The notes beneath the pieces are model-generated. The model saw nothing but the letters and a program-made list of their open reading frames with translations, ran no database searches and was not told the DNA's origin. A program made the translations under genes and the position numbers. From Flavobacterium pisciphilum (GTDB lineage Bacteria; Bacteroidota; Bacteroidia; Flavobacteriales; Flavobacteriaceae), in the NCBI RefSeq assembly GCF_020905345.1, contig NZ_JAJJMO010000001.1, positions 186,001 through 250,000 of the forward strand: 64,000 nucleotides of DNA, given 5' to 3'. Numbering within the stretch: position 1 is the stretch's first letter; each line of letters starts with the position of its first letter. Of the stretch, positions 43,855-52,876 are shown piece by piece.

Positions 43855-45063
43855 TTATTGTTTAAAACGATAAATATAATAAGGAGGCTTACCTTCGTCT
43901 GTAGCTCCTGTAAAAGCTGGAGAACTATCCAGTTGGTTTACCGAAATATACATCCAGTCATTTGGACCTTGGTAAACATTATCTGGCCATACTATTTTTT
44001 CATTATCCTGTATAATGTTAGTCAACTTGCCTGTAGCGTCCAGTTTTGTAATTGCATGTTCTTGTAAATTGGTAAAATAATGGTTTCCTTTAGAATCAGT
44101 AATTGCACCATCACTAAAAGGCTTGTTTCCAATCTTTCGTATTGAGCCTCCAATTACACTATCATTTTTACCTTCTCTTAAAAGTTTAGCTGGCAAACTA
44201 TACCATGATGAACCATTCATTGCGCCAAAGAATATTGTTTCCCTATCACTTGAAAGCGTAATTGGATCAATAGCAACACGAGCAGGCTTACCTCCAAAAT
44301 GTATCACTTTACCTTTTATAATCATATCTTTATCCTCAGCTTGCAAAGACGCATGTCCGCTAAATCGACGCACTTTTTTAGTTTTTAGATTAAGTACAAT
44401 TATACCCGGATTGGCAATATCTGCTAAGTATGCAAAATTATTCTTTTCATCGATTGCTACATCTTGAGCAAAAGTTCCTTTTGGAGCAACTGAAGCAGGT
44501 AATTCAATTTTTTGAGATACCGTATTTTTATTAATATCAAAAGCCCAAAGTCTCGTTTTCCCGAGTTCTAATCCCATATCTGCAACCCAAAGCTGATTAT
44601 TTTTATCAAAAATCAATCCCAACATAGCATCAAAAGTAGCGTCACTTGCTTTTTTGCCATTTTTCTGATAAGCAGCAGAAGGATATGGAACTGTTTTTCC
44701 ATTTACAATTTCAACCAACTGTGTCTTTTGACTTCCCAATGGATGTATCGTTGCAAAAACACGACCTTCAGCAGATACAGCTACATCGCCTGGGCGTATA
44801 TCCATCGCAGCTACAACTTCAAGATTATTGCTCGCTTTGTTATTGTTTCCAAAATAACTAGCTGTTCCTTTATCCATCTTAAATAATGCCAACATTCCCT
44901 GTTCACCATATACATATTTGCGCTGAAGTTTATCACCCAACTGCTCCCAGCCCAAATCATCAAATTTAATATGTTGTATCTCCTTTGTGTTTTGGGAATT
45001 TATTGAATTTGTAAACAAACTCATTACTATCACTACCAGTATTGTCAATTTTAATCGTATCAT
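43855..45063 (-). CDS. Major royal jelly protein / yellow family (SMP-30-like beta-propeller), exported
   Basis: The 402-residue protein has a signal peptide (about 1-24, ending NSQN). It shows the MRJP pattern: LWVADMGLELGKTRLWAFDI, AQDVAIDEKNNFAYLADIAN, the DPITLSSDRETIFFGAMNGS block, GAITDSKGNHYFTNLQEHAI and WPDNVY near the C-terminus. Bacterial members are six-bladed propellers; some relatives are lactonases or dopachrome-conversion enzymes, but catalysis here is unknown. It follows the small acetolactate-decarboxylase-like gene by 30 bases in one operon. Confidence 0.85.
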   Translation of the reverse strand: MIRLKLTILVVIVMSLFTNSINSQNTKEIQHIKFDDLGWEQLGDKLQRKYVYGEQGMLALFKMDKGTASYFGNNNKASNNLEVVAAMDIRPGDVAVSAEGRVFATIHPLGSQKTQLVEIVNGKTVPYPSAAYQKNGKKASDATFDAMLGLIFDKNNQLWVADMGLELGKTRLWAFDINKNTVSQKIELPASVAPKGTFAQDVAIDEKNNFAYLADIANPGIIVLNLKTKKVRRFSGHASLQAEDKDMIIKGKVIHFGGKPARVAIDPITLSSDRETIFFGAMNGSSWYSLPAKLLREGKNDSVIGGSIRKIGNKPFSDGAITDSKGNHYFTNLQEHAITKLDATGKLTNIIQDNEKIVWPDNVYQGPNDWMYISVNQLDSSPAFTGATDEGKPPYYIYRFKQ

Positions 45064-45093
45064 TTTTTATTTATTTAATTATTCAAATAGTTA

Positions 45094-45381
45094 TCAGTAG
45101 GAACTTTTACTTTTATTTTGCTGTGGCCATGCTTTATCAAAATTTTTATTTAGCTGTGGTAAAATAACCTCGTAACCCGGTTTTTCATCAATGCTTACTT
45201 TTATTTTAGCAGAAGATAAATCCCCAGAGACCAGATGTCCGCCAAATGTTTTGTCATCAGATATAAAATGAAAGTGAAAAGGCGATAAATCTATAGCCGC
45301 AAAAGAGGAAGGATTATAAAAACCAACTAAAGCACTTGCTGTAGCTACAAAAGAAACTAGTGTTGTTAATTTTTTTCTCAT
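45094..45381 (-). CDS. Truncated alpha-acetolactate decarboxylase-like protein with N-terminal signal sequence
   Basis: The 95-residue product has a hydrophobic N-terminus (MRKKLTTLVSFVATAS). It continues as the C-terminal part of alpha-acetolactate decarboxylase: ALVGFYNPSSFAAIDLSPFH, HFHFISDDKTFGGHLVSG (metal-ligand and active-site His region), then IDEKPGYEVILPQLNKNF. Full-length enzymes have about 230-260 residues, so about 150 are missing between the leader and the C-terminal segment. I see an intact frame, so an in-frame internal deletion or a fusion is likely. It is first in the operon under an AraC-divergent promoter region; activity is doubtful. Confidence 0.65.
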   Translation of the reverse strand: MRKKLTTLVSFVATASALVGFYNPSSFAAIDLSPFHFHFISDDKTFGGHLVSGDLSSAKIKVSIDEKPGYEVILPQLNKNFDKAWPQQNKSKSSY

Positions 45382-45406
45382 TATGTATTTTTCTGATTTA
45401 TAGAAA

Positions 45407-45414
45407 CAAAGATA
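45407..45414 (-). promoter_or_regulatory. Bacteroidota -7 promoter element (MRJP operon)
   Basis: TATCTTTG on the minus strand fits the TAnnTTTG consensus, 26 bases before ATG 45381 and in the spacer shared with the divergent AraC gene. Confidence 0.5.
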
Positions 45415-45479
45415 TTTTTTAACAAATGAGATCTATTGTAGATTTTCATTGTATTTTTGTACAAATTAATTGTCGTTAT

Positions 45480-46325
45480 ATGAAACGTTTTACTAGCTAT
45501 CATTCTTTAAATGTATTTCGCCTGCAGCTTGATAAATGGGAATTTCCAATACATAAGCATAATTTTTATGAATTCATTTTTATAGAAAAAGGAAGTGGTA
45601 ATCATATTCTAAACGATACTATGTTTAACTATAAAGAGGGAGATGCCTTTTTACTAAGACCTGAAGATTCACATTCATTTGAAATAGAAGAAAACACCAA
45701 TTTCATTTTTATAAAGTTTACTGAACAGCTTTTTATTGAAAAACTTGAAGGTGGTAAAACAGCAAAATGGATGGAAGTAATCAAAGTGCTTTTGCAAAAT
45801 CCATCTGCAATAGATGGGTCTTTATTAACAGACAAAGAAGATAAAAAACACATTTCTAGCTTATTACAAATACTATTAATAGAATTTACTAAAACATGTG
45901 CTTATAGTCGAGAAGTTGTATTAGAGCTTTTTGGAGCAGTAATGATGATGGTTGCAAGAAGTCATTCAACTTCTAAGCACGGAGAGCAATGCCCAAGCAA
46001 TACTGAACTTGACAAACTAAATCAAATTCTGGGATATACCCGTTTGCATGCGCTTGATTCAGAAAAAATGCGCATTGAAAACATTGCGGAACTATTTGCT
46101 ATGTCTCCTAATTACATTAGTATATATGTAAAAAAACATAGTGGCGTTTCTATTCAGCAACATATTATTCAAACAAAGCTTAAAGCTGCCGATCAATTAC
46201 TTAAAAACGGTCGCCATAACATAAATGAAATTGCTGCCAAGCTAGGCTTCACAGATGCAAGTCATTTTAATAAAATATATAAAAAATACAAGAAAGTAAG
46301 TCCAACTGGATTTATGAAGCCATAA
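45480..46325 (+). CDS. AraC family transcriptional regulator with cupin-like N-terminal domain
   Basis: I prefer ATG 45480 (MKRFTSYHSLNVF) over the in-frame ATG at 45426, because the cupin domain starts right after it; this gives 281 residues. The N-terminal sensor has WEFPIHKHNFYEFIFIEKG and DAFLLRPEDSHSFE. The C-terminal 100 residues form two helix-turn-helix motifs: IENIAELFAMSPNYISIYVK and INEIAAKLGFTDASHFNKIY, then the FRKxxGxSPxxF-like YKKYKKVSPTGFMKP. It is divergent from the ALDC-like/MRJP operon and likely controls it, and perhaps the deacetylase operon, in response to a small ligand. Confidence 0.92.
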   Translation: MKRFTSYHSLNVFRLQLDKWEFPIHKHNFYEFIFIEKGSGNHILNDTMFNYKEGDAFLLRPEDSHSFEIEENTNFIFIKFTEQLFIEKLEGGKTAKWMEVIKVLLQNPSAIDGSLLTDKEDKKHISSLLQILLIEFTKTCAYSREVVLELFGAVMMMVARSHSTSKHGEQCPSNTELDKLNQILGYTRLHALDSEKMRIENIAELFAMSPNYISIYVKKHSGVSIQQHIIQTKLKAADQLLKNGRHNINEIAAKLGFTDASHFNKIYKKYKKVSPTGFMKP

Positions 46326-46751
46326 TATCTTTGAAATAAAACTATTCTCCTCTTATTTAGTAAACAAGAGTATAATTTCTGTTTTATTATTTACATCTAC
46401 CTTAAGTTAAAGAAATTCAATGCTTTGAGTTTCTAGTCTTTTTATATTCGCTACTTTTTAAAATAGGAATCTAAATTTAAAGTCGAGCACATTTCTTAAA
46501 CAAATTGACCCCCAATCTATCGTTTTATAACAAAACTCGAGCATTTTAAGGAGTTTCTGAATTATTCTTTATTCATTAATACATAAAAAATAATAGATAA
46601 AACTTACATAATTAAGATAATAAAAACACTTAATGTAATTTTAGAGTTAATTTATTGGATTATTTGATATCAAAACAGAATAAAATAGTACAATCATTTT
46701 TTCAGCTATACGAATAACTTTGGTCGCATTATTAACAAACCCCAAAAAACT
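46326..46751 (+). promoter_or_regulatory. Intergenic region with promoter of the M43 protease gene
   Basis: 425 bases without a gene. TAACTTTG at 46715-46722 matches the -7 consensus, 29 bases before the protease ATG. The rest is AT-rich and featureless to me. Confidence 0.45.
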
Positions 46752-49700
46752 ATGAAACCAAAATTATTATTATTTATGGCGTTCATTTTCATTCTTAAAG
46801 TAAGTGCGCAAGGGCTCCCTTGTAAAGCAAAAGAAGAAAATGACAAAATCTACAAACAGAATCCTAATGCATTGAAGGAAAAACAAAATTTTGATGCATT
46901 TAGTAAAAAATTCAGTGCAGAAAGGAAGTCTAAAACTTCCAAATTATTACAAACATCTTATGTGATTCCAGTAGTATTCCACATTTATGGAGATATTCAA
47001 AGCGGAAAAACAGTTACTTATGAGAAAATAGTAAATCATCTAGCTCAACTTAATGATGATTTTAATGGACGTAATGCTGATTATGCAACTGTAGATCCAT
47101 TTTTTCAAGCCCGAAGAGGCACACTAAACATCGAATTTAAGCTTGCAAAAATAGATCCAAGCGGAGGTTGTACTTCTGGAGTTGTTTTTCATGCTGCCAA
47201 AAACGGTTATGGTAATGGTGGCGGATACGATGACCAAATTGCTGCCGACGCTTGGGACAACACAAAATATATGAACGTGTATATCCAAAATGATTTATAT
47301 CAAGATGGAGCACTTAACAACTCTGGAGTAGCTTGGTATCCAGACTCTGGAATGACAGCTAACAATACGGCAAGAGTTGTTTTTAATGGAGCCTACCTAT
47401 ATGACAACTCATACAGCAAAGAGTTTTCGGCTACATTAACACATGAGTTTGGGCATTTCTTGAATCTAATACACACCTTTGAAGGTGGTTGTACAGGTAC
47501 AGATGAAGTAGCCGATACTCCTCTTGAAGATGGTCTGCACACTTTAGCCTGCACTCAAGGGACAAATTGTAATGGCGATAGAGTAAACAATGAAAATTAT
47601 ATGGGCTACAATGGAGCGCAAGGATGCTACAAAATGTACACTCAAGGACAAATTGATCGGATGCTCGCAGCATTAGAACATCCCGCAAGAAAAACACTAT
47701 GGCAAGAAAGCAACCTAGTAGCAACAGGAGTAAATAACAGTGGTAGCTTATTGACAGTAAATGCGAGTTCATTTAAAGAAGCTGTTCCAAATGATGGTTC
47801 TTTTGATACCTCTTCAGTAATTACGCTATCAGGAACAAAAACACTGGCTCTCAGTTCAGGAACAATGATTGCAGGAACACATTTTACTCATACTTTTCCA
47901 GCAGGAATTACACCAATACTTACTGTAAATTCAAACTCTCAAATAACTGTTACACTAACGGGAAAAGCTACAAATCATTTAGTTGCCAATAATACTAAAG
48001 GAGCAATTAATTTTTTACCAGCAGCATTTACAGGCGGCACAACAGGTTTATCATGTACAAGCTTATATTTCGATCTTAAATTTGTAAATCCTTATGGGAT
48101 TTTCTTTGTTGATATGCCAGACGTAACTGTGTCATCAGCATTAATTTGGAAGTATTTTGAAATAGAAAAAGGGGACGATCCTGCTTTTGGAGGTTGGAGA
48201 TTTGCAGCAAACGCATTGAAAATCGAAACTTATGCAAAAAAATTAGTTTGCGAAACGGGAACAAAAAACATCTCATTACTTGGATCAAATACACAAGTTG
48301 GCGCTACAAGTAACTTTACTGCTCCGGGAGCATACCCAAATCAGTTAGATTTACGCACAGCTAGTTATACCAATTGGGACGGAAAAACTGGCTATGTTGG
48401 TTTTACCTACCTTATTGATGGTTTAACTTGTTATGGATGGTTCAAAGTAACTGTTGCTGCTAATGGTGATGGATATACTATTTCTGAATATGCTTATAAT
48501 ACACAACCTGGAGGTTCGATTTATACAGGAATGACAGCAAAAACAGCAGTGGTATTATCAGCAAACACATTATACGAAGCGGATGCTAACGATGGCGGAA
48601 TTACAACTGGTACAGAAATATCTCTATCAACTAATAATGGAACATTCACAAAAAGTACAGGAACATTTACTGCTGGTACAGATTATACAATCTCTGGAGT
48701 TCCAGCAGGTTTAACAGCAGTTTTGACATTAAAAAGCAACTCAAAAGTAGCTCTTACTTTTACAGGAAAAGCCAACGCCCATTTGCCAGCCAATGATGCT
48801 GCTATTGTAGTTACATTCAAAGATGCTGCAATAACTGGAGGAATAATAACCTTAGATAATGCTGCAAAAACCATAAACATAAAATTTGATGCTCCATACG
48901 GAATCGTTTATGTAGACAACCCTGATTTTGTAGTTTCTTCTACTTCTACTTGGGATTATATCAATTTAGGAATTGGTGATAACACAGAATATGGTGCATG
49001 GAGATATGCAGCCAATGCGCTAAAAATTGAAACTTATGGAAAAAGATTAGTTGGACAAACAGGCACACGAAATATTACAAAAATAGCTGCAGGAACTTCT
49101 ATTGGTGCCTCAAGTGTATTTGTAACACCCGGAGCCTACCCTGACCAACTAGATTTACGCACTGCAGCATACACAACTTGGGATAATCAAACAGGATATG
49201 TAGGTTTTGAATATACTAGTAGAGGAAGAACTTGTTACGGTTGGTTCAAAGTAAAAGTAGCAGCCAACGGAGACGGTTATTCTATTACTGATTATGCCTA
49301 CAACAGCAAACCTTTTGAAGCTATTATTGCAGGAGCAACAAACGGAACAACGGTTGCAGCACCTACTAATTTGGTAGCTACTGCCAATTCAACAACACTT
49401 CAAGCTGTTTTAACATGGACAGATAATGCAACAAACGAAACTGGATATAGCGTAGAAAGAGCTTCTACTGATGGAGTTTATAGTGTAATTGCAACACTTG
49501 GTGCAAATATAGCTACCTACACCAACACTGGATTAACTGCTGGAAGCACCTATACATACCAAGTAAGAGCAAATGCAAACACTACGTATTCAGATTATTC
49601 AAATGTTGCTACCGCTGTTATTGCGGGAACTGGTGCCTATTGTGCTGCCAATGGAGCAAATCAATACGAATACATTAAAGATATAGTAATTGGAAGTTTT

Positions 49701-50606
49701 ACAAATACATCTGGTGCCGATACTTCAGGATACGGAAATTATGTTTCAAAAAACATTACATTAACTCCAAACACAAGCACATCAGTTAGTCTTACTCCTG
49801 GTTTTGCAAGTTCAAATTACACAGAATCTTGGGGTGTTTGGATCGATTATAACAAAAACAATACATTCGAAGCATCAGAGAAAGTTATCAATGGACTTTC
49901 GTCAAACGGAACTGTTACAGGGAATTTTACAGTACAAAATAATGCAACAGGATCAACTAGAATGCGTATTGTAATGAAATACAACTCAAACCCTACAGCT
50001 GTATGCGGAAGTATAGGTGATGGTGAAGTGGAAGATTACACAGTAACTTTTGGCCCTTCAAATCCTAATCCGGTAACTCTTGCAACTCCAACAAACATTG
50101 GTAACTCAGGAATTTACGCTGCAGGATTTTATGCTTCATGGACACAAGTAACAAATGCTACAAGCTATGAGGTACAATTATACAAAGCGGCAACAGGATG
50201 GGCAAATGTAGGTACATCAACAACTTACTATTTATGGATTCCAAAACAAGGAACAGAAACTGCTTATAGATTTAGAGTTAGAGCAGTTAATGCTGCTGGA
50301 ACAAGTGACTGGAGTAGTTATCTTGACATAACACTTCCACTTGCAGGAGCTGATGCCAATGAGGCTTTAAATGAAAATAAATCATTTACTATGTTTCCAA
50401 ACCCAGCTACCAACGTAGTAAACTTTACTTTTGAAAACATTAATAGTGCAAATGCTGTAATTACTATTTACAACAATAACGGAAATGTAATCGATACTGT
50501 TCGAAATACATCAAGTTATACTGTCAAAAATTTGCCAACAGGAATTTATCATGTTATCCTAACTGACGGCGCTTTTAAACAAAGCAAAAAATTATTGATA
50601 AATTAA
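46752..50606 (+). CDS. Secreted M43 (pappalysin-type) metalloprotease with GEVED, fibronectin-III and T9SS C-terminal domains
   Basis: The 1284-residue protein has a signal peptide (about 1-19, VSAQ) and a metzincin catalytic domain. THEFGHFLNLIHTF lies near residue 230 and NYMGYNG, the Met-turn, about 50 residues later. Two long tandem repeats follow (about 440-610 and 715-860), sharing YGWFKV, ANALKIETY and PGAYPxQLDLRTA. Next come a fibronectin-III domain (about 870-960), a GEVED domain (about 965-1100, with WIDYNKNNTFEASEKV and GDGEVEDYTV) and a second FN3-like domain (about 1110-1190). A T9SS type A sorting domain (about 1210-1284, FTMFPNPATNVVNF) ends it. It should be a cell-surface or released protease; the two repeats are probably adhesive. 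Confidence 0.93.
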   Translation: MKPKLLLFMAFIFILKVSAQGLPCKAKEENDKIYKQNPNALKEKQNFDAFSKKFSAERKSKTSKLLQTSYVIPVVFHIYGDIQSGKTVTYEKIVNHLAQLNDDFNGRNADYATVDPFFQARRGTLNIEFKLAKIDPSGGCTSGVVFHAAKNGYGNGGGYDDQIAADAWDNTKYMNVYIQNDLYQDGALNNSGVAWYPDSGMTANNTARVVFNGAYLYDNSYSKEFSATLTHEFGHFLNLIHTFEGGCTGTDEVADTPLEDGLHTLACTQGTNCNGDRVNNENYMGYNGAQGCYKMYTQGQIDRMLAALEHPARKTLWQESNLVATGVNNSGSLLTVNASSFKEAVPNDGSFDTSSVITLSGTKTLALSSGTMIAGTHFTHTFPAGITPILTVNSNSQITVTLTGKATNHLVANNTKGAINFLPAAFTGGTTGLSCTSLYFDLKFVNPYGIFFVDMPDVTVSSALIWKYFEIEKGDDPAFGGWRFAANALKIETYAKKLVCETGTKNISLLGSNTQVGATSNFTAPGAYPNQLDLRTASYTNWDGKTGYVGFTYLIDGLTCYGWFKVTVAANGDGYTISEYAYNTQPGGSIYTGMTAKTAVVLSANTLYEADANDGGITTGTEISLSTNNGTFTKSTGTFTAGTDYTISGVPAGLTAVLTLKSNSKVALTFTGKANAHLPANDAAIVVTFKDAAITGGIITLDNAAKTINIKFDAPYGIVYVDNPDFVVSSTSTWDYINLGIGDNTEYGAWRYAANALKIETYGKRLVGQTGTRNITKIAAGTSIGASSVFVTPGAYPDQLDLRTAAYTTWDNQTGYVGFEYTSRGRTCYGWFKVKVAANGDGYSITDYAYNSKPFEAIIAGATNGTTVAAPTNLVATANSTTLQAVLTWTDNATNETGYSVERASTDGVYSVIATLGANIATYTNTGLTAGSTYTYQVRANANTTYSDYSNVATAVIAGTGAYCAANGANQYEYIKDIVIGSFTNTSGADTSGYGNYVSKNITLTPNTSTSVSLTPGFASSNYTESWGVWIDYNKNNTFEASEKVINGLSSNGTVTGNFTVQNNATGSTRMRIVMKYNSNPTAVCGSIGDGEVEDYTVTFGPSNPNPVTLATPTNIGNSGIYAAGFYASWTQVTNATSYEVQLYKAATGWANVGTSTTYYLWIPKQGTETAYRFRVRAVNAAGTSDWSSYLDITLPLAGADANEALNENKSFTMFPNPATNVVNFTFENINSANAVITIYNNNGNVIDTVRNTSSYTVKNLPTGIYHVILTDGAFKQSKKLLIN

Positions 50607-50639
50607 ATTTGCCAACATAACATAAATAGGTTTAAAATT

Positions 50640-50674
50640 GAAACCGTTGAGAGAAATTCTCTCAACGGTTTTTA
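50640..50674 (+). terminator. Terminator of the M43 protease gene
   Basis: Perfect arms AACCGTTGAGAG and CTCTCAACGGTT with a five-base loop and T tract; 34 bases past the stop. Confidence 0.92.
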
Positions 50675-50768
50675 TATATAGAGTAATATAATTTTTAACC
50701 TTAATAGATTTAAAAATTAATTACTTAAATTATTTTATATAAATAAACACTTTAAATATAAAATGCCG

Positions 50769-50807
50769 AAAAACTCAGTTAATCCATACACGATTAGCTG
50801 AGTTTTA
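50769..50807. terminator. Terminator of the 2-oxoglutarate dioxygenase gene
   Basis: Arms AAAACTCAG and CTGAGTTTT, with an inner TAATC/GATTA pair. It lies 27 bases past the minus-strand stop at 50834 and may act in both directions. Confidence 0.8.
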
Positions 50808-50833
50808 TTATATAATAAATCAACAGATTAGCT

Positions 50834-51949
50834 TTAATCTAGATCAAAAATTTTACCTAAATGCTCTTCCATTACAAAATATGGATCGTCTGTATGGGTC
50901 ACTGATCGCATGTGTATCAAACTCGTTTTACTCATCATTCTCAACATTTGACGACGTTCACATTTTACAATTTTACCATTCTCATTTCGCTGTCCAGCTA
51001 CAAAAGCGCTTCTTCCATGAGCACATAAATGGTTGTTAACAAAAATTACATCACCCGAATTCGGAACGTATTCACTGTTAATAAGCGTTTTTGCTTCATT
51101 CCAAAAGTCAGTTAAATAGCTAAGAGCCTCAGGAGTCTGCCCTGCATTTTCATTAAATATTTGTTCCGCTGCATCAAAACGAATAAAAGGGAGCTGTCTA
51201 TTACCGTATAATACAGAGCTTGTTGGACCAGCCGTCAAGTCTTCATCACTGTGATTGGCATCCTTTGGACATTGGTAAATAGGTTCAAATAATTTTTCCA
51301 TTGCAGAGTTTACTTCACCATGAGAACGAATCGAATATAAAGTTGAAGGAACTCTTTCTTCATTTCTTAAATAAAGAAAACTTAAAAAATCGGCTTGATT
51401 AAGCAAAAAGGCATCTTCGGTATGTACATACAAATCCGTTTTTGATCCTGATCCGGTTTGAGTAGTAGACATTTTTTCATCTGGAATCACTGCATGCAAT
51501 AATCCTCCACCCTTTCTTTGAGCATAATATTGCACTGGTTTAGATGGTACAGCTCCGTGAAGAAGCGAACATATAAATCCATATTTATTTAATTTGCTAT
51601 GATCTGCTCCTTGCCAGTTTGGAGGTGTTGGACCTAGGTCGTCCTGATCGACTTCTAATAAGCCTTGAAATACAATTGCGCCATATTGATTGGCTGAAAA
51701 ATCAGATCCAAACTGGCTTAAAATTCTTGTAATTCGTTCGGGTAATAATTGAAAAGCATGAAGGTGGAGAGCGCCAATATATTCGGGATTTTCGTAATGA
51801 TCGAATGCTTTTACTAAAAGATTTCCAACATTAGATAAAATATTCCTCTCTTGTGGGGTAACCTCAATGATTAAAGGTCTTGTAGGAATTTCAAAGGGTA
51901 AATTTTTTACAGTTGGTTCCTCAACTGAGATGACTGATTGTGATTTCAT
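50834..51949 (-). CDS. TauD/clavaminate-synthase-like Fe(II)/2-oxoglutarate dioxygenase
   Basis: The 371-residue cytoplasmic enzyme shows the facial triad: HTEDAF (His and Glu, about residue 177) and the distal His in NNHLCAHGRSAFVAG followed about 15 residues later by Arg (ERRQMLRMM). The second-sphere pattern resembles VioC/AsnO-type clavaminate synthase-like oxygenases that hydroxylate amino acids. It is divergent from the siderophore operon across a spacer with palindromes. It may make a beta-hydroxy amino acid or modify a siderophore precursor; substrate is unknown. Its iron dependence makes its location interesting. Confidence 0.87.
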   Translation of the reverse strand: MKSQSVISVEEPTVKNLPFEIPTRPLIIEVTPQERNILSNVGNLLVKAFDHYENPEYIGALHLHAFQLLPERITRILSQFGSDFSANQYGAIVFQGLLEVDQDDLGPTPPNWQGADHSKLNKYGFICSLLHGAVPSKPVQYYAQRKGGGLLHAVIPDEKMSTTQTGSGSKTDLYVHTEDAFLLNQADFLSFLYLRNEERVPSTLYSIRSHGEVNSAMEKLFEPIYQCPKDANHSDEDLTAGPTSSVLYGNRQLPFIRFDAAEQIFNENAGQTPEALSYLTDFWNEAKTLINSEYVPNSGDVIFVNNHLCAHGRSAFVAGQRNENGKIVKCERRQMLRMMSKTSLIHMRSVTHTDDPYFVMEEHLGKIFDLD

Positions 51950-52128
51950 TTGTTTTTAAACGTTTATGGGAGTTAATAGATAAATGTGTATTAAAATGCA
52001 ATGCATTAATAACAAGTATCATACAGTAGTAGATTTGGGGCTTTATAATCTGTCTGTACAGGCATTCGTATAAAATTTTTCATTTTTTTTTAATTTTTAT
52101 TAGTATTAATTTATACATTTGTTTTTAC

Positions 52129-52137
52129 TTAGTCTAA
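52129..52137. promoter_or_regulatory. Operator-like palindrome 1 in the siderophore divergent promoter
   Basis: TTAGTCTAA is a perfect odd palindrome, in the context ACTTAGTCTAAATA, repeated 38 bases later as TTAATCTAA. The TTAG..CTAA core resembles DtxR/IdeR-family iron boxes. Iron-dependent repression would fit the neighbouring genes, but no regulator is encoded here. Confidence 0.4.
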
Positions 52138-52166
52138 ATAAAAAGTACTTACAAATATATTTTTAT

Positions 52167-52175
52167 TTAATCTAA
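52167..52175. promoter_or_regulatory. Operator-like palindrome 2 in the siderophore divergent promoter
   Basis: TTAATCTAA sits inside an ATTTA-ATC-TAAAT palindrome (52165-52177), 36 bases before the nitroreductase start. It shares NNTTARTCTAAATAA with copy 1. Confidence 0.4.
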
Positions 52176-52211
52176 ATAACAATAGTTTTTTTGAAAAAAA
52201 TTGAAAAAAAA

Positions 52212-52847
52212 ATGAATTTTAAAAAGAACACCAATAAAATAGCGACGTCAGAATCTTCTGAAGACTCAAGTAAAATATCTGAAAACATTCGCAACAGAAG
52301 AAGCGTTTTTGCCGATCAATATATTAAGAAAGATATCGCCGAAGAATTGCTCAATGAGATACTAATAAATGCAACATGGGCACCCAATCATAAAATGACC
52401 GAACCATGGCGATTTATTGTTTTGAAAGGTAAATACCTCAAAGACTATGGAGAATATATGGCAAATTATTACAGGGATTTTTATGCAAAACAGCTTTCTC
52501 CACAAGAACTAGAGGAAAAACTAAACTACCTAAGAGAATATCCGTTAAACACAGCGTGTTTAATTGGGGTAATCCTAGTTCATAACCGTAAAATCAATCT
52601 GCCAGAGTGGGAAGAAGTTGCTGCAATAGCTTCGGCAGTACAAAATATGGCATTAACCTGTACGGCCAATAATATCGGAAATTATTGGAGTACAAAAAAT
52701 GTAGCAATCGATTATATAGCACAATTTGGCTTGGCCGAAAACGAAAAATCACTAGGCATACTTTATCTCGGATACTATCCCGAAAATTTAGAACTATCAA
52801 ACAAAAAAAGAACTCCCATATCTAAAAAAGTAATGCACTTAGAATAA
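52212..52847 (+). CDS. Nitroreductase family protein
   Basis: The ATG at 52212 is preferred over a TTG at 52191; this gives 211 residues. The nitroreductase FMN-binding signatures RNRRSVFADQYIKKDI near the start, ATWAPNHKMTEPWRF (FMN phosphate/ring site) and ASAVQNMALTCTANNIGNYW are clear. LGILYLGYYPE is the usual C-terminal segment. These enzymes reduce nitro compounds, quinones or related acceptors with NAD(P)H. As the first gene after the operator palindromes and 29 bases before the decarboxylase, it is probably part of the siderophore operon, possibly as a reductase for iron release or for a biosynthetic step. Confidence 0.88.
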   Translation: MNFKKNTNKIATSESSEDSSKISENIRNRRSVFADQYIKKDIAEELLNEILINATWAPNHKMTEPWRFIVLKGKYLKDYGEYMANYYRDFYAKQLSPQELEEKLNYLREYPLNTACLIGVILVHNRKINLPEWEEVAAIASAVQNMALTCTANNIGNYWSTKNVAIDYIAQFGLAENEKSLGILYLGYYPENLELSNKKRTPISKKVMHLE

Positions 52848-52876
52848 ATATTAATAACCCCAAATAATTATCTATT

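Noticed and set aside
45426..45479. Upstream start for the AraC gene
   Set aside because: The extra 18 residues look like non-coding spacer and would overlap the divergent promoter region; the cupin domain begins at 45480.
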